Assembly (NCBI GenBank): GCA_937958145.1
Contig: CALGOE010000236.1
Coordinates: 1-17,059 of the forward strand
Source of the DNA: an uncultured Desulfobacca sp.
GTDB lineage: Bacteria; Desulfobacterota; Desulfobaccia; Desulfobaccales; Desulfobaccaceae
DNA: 17,059 bases
Direction of reading: 5' to 3'
Below, piece after piece: positions 14,080-17,059 of this stretch. A program made the translations under genes and the position numbers. Each line of letters starts with the position of its first letter. Positions within the stretch are counted from its first letter, which is position 1. The notes under the pieces are model-generated. The model worked only from the letters and a program-made list of their open reading frames with translations, was not told the DNA's origin and ran no database searches.

Positions 14080-14613
14080 ATGGAAGCACGTTGGGAACGG
14101 GAGTATTCCCGGGAAGAGTTGGCCGACTACCTGGCGTCTCTGGCGGCCCAGATCCGCCGGGGGGAGCTGCAGGTGGCCGGTTTGACCCAAAAATTGCCGC
14201 CCCAGGCTGCGGCCGCCATCCTGCTCAAAGAGAAAAAAGGCCGACTGGTGGCCAAGCTCCACCTGAGCTTCTCCACCCTGGCGAGCTATCCGCCTTCCCA
14301 ACGGGAAACCCTGGCCTCTCAGAAGGAAAGCTTTAAGGCCAGCAAAAAGCGGTTGGCGGTTTCCTGGGCCGCCCTGAAAAAGGCGGCAGCCGGCGGCAAA
14401 TTGCCGGAAAACGGGGTCCTCGCCGACTTTCTCCGGGACAGCGACGCCTTTGCCCAGCAGGTCGACCCCGAGTGGCAGCCGGAAATGGACCTCTACCTTT
14501 CCCACGTGCACAACCTGGAGGAGGCCCATCGCCTCGGCCAGGCGGAGATGTTTCACCATGAGCTGGCGGATATCCAAGCCAGCCTGAGCCGATGCCATAA
14601 AGAATTCAAATAA
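14080..14613 (+). CDS. Probable amphi-Trp/XXXCH-type protein of unknown function
   Basis: The 177 residues seem to be two parts. The first 60 (WEREYSREELADYLASLAAQ onward to GRLVAKLHLSF) resemble the small amphi-Trp domain. The last 100 are helical and end in LSRCHKEFK, with C172-H173 near the C-terminus, as in the XXXCH domain. That domain is annotated in Desulfovibrio-type genomes as part of a so-called GAK system of unknown function. This resemblance is from memory of those families and was not searched. No other GAK component (ATP-grasp or kinase-like gene) is present in the window. The ATG at 14080 lies 21 nt after the flavin reductase gene with AGGAAAC upstream. No signal peptide or membrane segment. 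Confidence 0.7.
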   Translation: MEARWEREYSREELADYLASLAAQIRRGELQVAGLTQKLPPQAAAAILLKEKKGRLVAKLHLSFSTLASYPPSQRETLASQKESFKASKKRLAVSWAALKKAAAGGKLPENGVLADFLRDSDAFAQQVDPEWQPEMDLYLSHVHNLEEAHRLGQAEMFHHELADIQASLSRCHKEFK

Positions 14614-14644
14614 CCTTCGCCTGTCCGGCTGAGGGGCGCCGGTT

Positions 14645-14674
14645 GGGGGCCGAGGGCTGCGCCCCCCGGCCCCC
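14645..14674. repeat. GC-rich hairpin between the XXXCH-type gene and the Cys-cluster gene
   Basis: The arms GGGGGCCG (14645-14652) and CGGCCCCC (14667-14674) enclose GGG...CCC that could extend the stem. It lies in the 109-nt gap between two plus-strand genes. No T run follows, so it would be at most an attenuating or stabilising hairpin. Confidence 0.55.
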
Positions 14675-14722
14675 TGACCGCACCAGGTCGGCACATTGCC
14701 CTGTTTCCCTGCGAGGCTGCCC

Positions 14723-15421
14723 ATGTCCAAGTCGAGTCCCAACCCCTTCCTGGATCCGGAGCTCTCCGCCCGTTTTGCGGCCGGAGCCATCGAACTCCTG
14801 CGCTCGGAGCCCACCCTGGAACGGGTCCAGGACCTGGCTCGCACCGCCATTTACTATGCCGACCACTGCCTGGCCCGGCTGGAGGCCGAGCAACCCTTGC
14901 CCCAAGCGGTGGCCTGCGAACCGGGCTGCGATGCCTGCTGCCATAATCAAATAGAATTGACCGGGCCCGAAGCCTTGCTCCTGGGCAGCTTCCTGGAGGC
15001 CCGCTTCTCCCCGGCCCAGCGGCAGGATTTGGGCCAGAGGGCTGAACACTCCCTGGCCCGGCGGGCCGGCCTGACCAAAATCCAGGTGGCCGCCCAGCGG
15101 GCCCAACACCCCTGCCCCCTGTTGCAGGAACACCGCTGTCTGGCCTACGAGGCCCGCCCGTTGGTCTGCCGGGCCATGCATTCCCTGGACGCGGCCGCCT
15201 GTTTCCAGGAACTGGCAGATCCCCTGCACCCGGTCGTGCCGTTCTACAGCCACCGCCAGATTATCTACGTCTCCCTCAGCCACGGTCTGGTCCAGGTCTG
15301 TCGGGTTTTTGGCCTGCAGGCCGGCCCCCTGGACCTGGCCCAGGTGGTCCTCTTTTTCTGCCAGCGCCCGGAGGAAATCAGCCGGTGGCTGCGCGGGGAG
15401 AGGGTTTTTGGGGAGGAGTGA
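14723..15421 (+). CDS. YkgJ-family cysteine-cluster protein
   Basis: This 232-residue protein has the CxxxCxxCC cluster C65-EPG-C69-DA-C72-C73 of the putative zinc- or iron-chelating family (PF03692, YkgJ type). Further cysteines follow at 131 (HPCPLL), 139 (HRCLAYEARPLVCRAM), 149 and 160, the arrangement usual for the family, which probably binds an iron-sulfur cluster or zinc. Substrate and reaction are unknown. N-terminal and C-terminal parts are helical; there is no signal peptide. The ATG at 14723 has GAGG 7 nt upstream; a TTG nine codons earlier without a ribosome-binding site is less likely. A 109-nt gap with a hairpin separates it from the previous gene. Confidence 0.85.
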   Translation: MSKSSPNPFLDPELSARFAAGAIELLRSEPTLERVQDLARTAIYYADHCLARLEAEQPLPQAVACEPGCDACCHNQIELTGPEALLLGSFLEARFSPAQRQDLGQRAEHSLARRAGLTKIQVAAQRAQHPCPLLQEHRCLAYEARPLVCRAMHSLDAAACFQELADPLHPVVPFYSHRQIIYVSLSHGLVQVCRVFGLQAGPLDLAQVVLFFCQRPEEISRWLRGERVFGEE

Positions 15422-15487
15422 CCATACCGCGGCCTGTCCCTTCACAGCTCTGCCTGTTTGCACAAACCGCTGCTTTTTGCAAGAACC

Positions 15488-16456
15488 GTGTTTGACCCAG
15501 TGGCCCCCAACCACCCCATAGCCTCGGCGCCCCCCGTTGCCGTTCTCACCGGCCCCACAGGCGTGGGCAAGACCGCCCTGGCCATCCGGTTGGCCCAAGA
15601 GGTGGGAGCGCAGATCGTCAACGCCGATTCCCTCCAGGTCTACCGGGAACTGGATATCGGCACCGCCAAACCTACGTGGGAGGAGCGGGCCCTGGTGCCC
15701 CATCACCTCATCGACGTCGTCTTTCCGGACCAACCGTTCGACGCGGCCGATTATTACCGGTTGGGTCGCCGGGTGCTGGCAGATCTGCACCGGCAGGGGA
15801 TTCCGCCCTTGGTCGTGGGCGGCACCGGCCTCTACATCCGGGTGCTTCTGCATGGCATCTGTGATGACGGCGTCCAGGACGAGTCGGTGCGGCAGCAGCT
15901 TCAGGAGGAATTGCAGGCTTTGGGCCTGGCGCCCCTTTACGAGCGCCTCTGCCGCCTGGATCCGGCCACCGCCGCCCGCCTCCATCCCCACGATACCTTC
16001 CGCATCCTGCGGGCTTTGGAGGTCATCGCCGCCAGCGGCCGGAAACTCTCGGAGCAGCAGCAGGCTCACCGCTTTGCCGACCGTCCCTACCGCACCCTGA
16101 TCCTGGCCCTGAATCGCCCCCGGCAGGAGCTCTACGCCCGCATTGAGGCCCGGGTGGCGGCCATGTTGGCCCAGGGTCTGGTGGCCGAAGTGCAGGACCT
16201 GCGGCGGCGCTATGCCGCTGACCTCAAGCCTCTGCAATCCCTGGGGTATCGCCATGTCTCGGCCTATCTCGACGGCCAACTGGCGTGGGATGACATGGTC
16301 ACGCAACTGGAACGGGACACCCGCCGCTACGCCAAACGCCAACTCACTTGGTTCCGGGCCGATCCCGCCGTCCGGTGGTTGGCCCCTGCCCAGGTCCAGG
16401 AGGCCGTTGACCTCCTACGGGCCTTTTTCGCCCCCGCCGACCGGGTCCATCCTTAA
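15488..16456 (+). CDS. miaA: tRNA dimethylallyltransferase MiaA
   Basis: MiaA attaches a dimethylallyl group to A37 of tRNAs reading codons that start with U. The sequence shows the P-loop GPTGVGKTALA, the catalytic-region NADSLQVYRELDIGTAKPT, HHLIDV, VVGGTGLYIRVLLHG, the middle RLHPHDTFRILRALEV, and the end motif LQSLGYRH...RYAKRQLTWFR, all diagnostic. The start is uncertain: there is no ATG before the P-loop. Possible starts are TTG at 15458, GTG at 15488 and GTG at 15500, none with a good ribosome-binding site. I chose 15488, which has AAGAA upstream and leaves about 20 residues before the P-loop; 15458 would give 332 residues. The end is firm. Confidence 0.94.
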   Translation: MFDPVAPNHPIASAPPVAVLTGPTGVGKTALAIRLAQEVGAQIVNADSLQVYRELDIGTAKPTWEERALVPHHLIDVVFPDQPFDAADYYRLGRRVLADLHRQGIPPLVVGGTGLYIRVLLHGICDDGVQDESVRQQLQEELQALGLAPLYERLCRLDPATAARLHPHDTFRILRALEVIAASGRKLSEQQQAHRFADRPYRTLILALNRPRQELYARIEARVAAMLAQGLVAEVQDLRRRYAADLKPLQSLGYRHVSAYLDGQLAWDDMVTQLERDTRRYAKRQLTWFRADPAVRWLAPAQVQEAVDLLRAFFAPADRVHP

Positions 16457-16528
16457 GTCCGAGATTTGTTTTTGGCAAAGAATGTGATATATCCGTAAGA
16501 AAAAGATGTCGCCAGAGGAACCGGTCAC

Positions 16529-17059
16529 TTGGAACCCAACCTGCCAGCGGTCAATACGCCTCTCACCATTCCCAACCTGATCACCATGGTGCGGATTCTG
16601 GCCACGCCCCTGTTCGTCATCTTTCTGTTGCAAAACTCGTATGGCCGGGCCCTGGTCGTCTTTTTGGTGGCAGGGCTGAGCGATCTGGCCGATGGCTATA
16701 TCGCCCGCAACTTTCATCAGAAATCACCTCTGGGGGCCCTGCTCGACCCCTTGGCCGACAAACTGCTGATGACGGCCAGCTATTTGACCCTGGGCTATTT
16801 CGGGAAAATCCCGGCCTGGCTGACGGTGGTGGTCATTAGCCGGGATGTCATTATCCTGGGCGGGATTATCGTTTTGAAGCTTTTTGCCGTGCCGGTGCGC
16901 ATTGAACCGACCCAGATCAGTAAATGGGCCACCGCCGCCCAGATTCTGACGGTTTTCCTGGCCATCTGGCGGCAGGTGGCGTCCTTTCCCTCCTGGGTCC
17001 TGCTGCTCAGTTGCTGGCTTACGGCCATGCTCACCGTGGCCTCCGGCCTGGTGTACATG
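16529..17059 (+). CDS. pgsA: CDP-alcohol phosphatidyltransferase, PgsA-like (cut by window edge)
   Basis: This integral membrane enzyme transfers a phosphatidyl group from CDP-diacylglycerol to an alcohol, most likely glycerol 3-phosphate, in phospholipid synthesis. The full CDP-alcohol phosphotransferase motif is visible at 52-77: D52-LA-D55-G-YI-A59-R60, eight residues, G69, D73 and D77. It follows the typical N-terminal TIPNLITMVRILATPLFV. Several membrane helices follow. The 177 codons run to the window edge with no stop. The start is a TTG at 16529 with AGAGGA about 10 nt upstream; an ATG inside the conserved IPNLITM segment would truncate it. It begins 72 nt after miaA. Glycerophosphate is the likeliest substrate, but inositol- or cardiolipin-type members cannot be excluded from this part. 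Confidence 0.85.
   Translation, partial: MEPNLPAVNTPLTIPNLITMVRILATPLFVIFLLQNSYGRALVVFLVAGLSDLADGYIARNFHQKSPLGALLDPLADKLLMTASYLTLGYFGKIPAWLTVVVISRDVIILGGIIVLKLFAVPVRIEPTQISKWATAAQILTVFLAIWRQVASFPSWVLLLSCWLTAMLTVASGLVYM

Noticed and set aside
13453..16342. Very long open frames on the minus strand (465 and 578 codons) across the rightward genes
   Set aside because: They lie opposite well-supported genes (flavin reductase, XXXCH-type, Cys-cluster and miaA). They have no recognisable domain and are Gly/Gln-rich, as expected from the antisense of GC-rich coding sequence.

Overview
The window reads as ordinary, gene-dense chromosome from a GC-rich Gram-negative bacterium. It is most likely an anaerobic deltaproteobacterium (Desulfobacterota, for example a Desulfobacca- or Syntrophobacter-like sulfate reducer or syntroph). 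This is inferred from the gene complement: an rpmH-rnpA-yidD-yidC-jag-mnmE run back to back with mreBCD-mrdA, a hexulose-phosphate synthase/RraA fusion of a type better known from archaea, a probable amphi-Trp/XXXCH protein, a BCAM0308-like zinc protein and miaA next to a phosphatidyltransferase gene. No mobile element, CRISPR array, tRNA or rRNA was seen.

Layout. (1) 1-3841, minus strand: rpmH, rnpA, yidD, yidC, jag and the first 140 codons of mnmE, the classic ribosome/RNase P/membrane-insertion/tRNA-modification operon. (2) 3842-4432: a gene-free divergent control region with a good minus-strand promoter candidate and several palindromes. (3) 4433-8783, plus strand: mreB, mreC, mreD and mrdA (PBP2), the rod-shape elongation operon, with no rodA following. 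(4) 8765-11413, minus strand: hxlB (6-phospho-3-hexuloisomerase), an hps-rraA fusion and pcm, forming a small ribulose-monophosphate operon whose last gene overlaps mrdA tail to tail. (5) 11414-11763: a second divergent gene-free region. (6) 11764 to the right edge, plus strand: a BCAM0308-like zinc protein, a sirtuin, a small secreted helical protein, a flavin reductase-like protein, a probable amphi-Trp/XXXCH protein, a YkgJ-like Cys-cluster protein, miaA and a CDP-alcohol phosphatidyltransferase (pgsA-like) cut by the edge.

How the genes fit together. The left half is housekeeping: ribosome and RNase P biogenesis, membrane protein insertion and cell-wall elongation. The hxlB-hps/rraA pair makes or breaks hexulose 6-phosphate. 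In an anaerobe this could supply ribulose 5-phosphate by running the RuMP steps in reverse, or capture formaldehyde. The right-hand run is a loosely related set of small metal- or redox-linked proteins whose joint role is unclear.

The points most worth a second look are the fused HPS-RraA enzyme and its operon, an rnpA gene with no ATG/GTG/TTG start in its conserved N-terminal region, the probable amphi-Trp/XXXCH protein with no partner genes nearby, and the structured divergent control regions. I did not find a clearly new multi-gene system.
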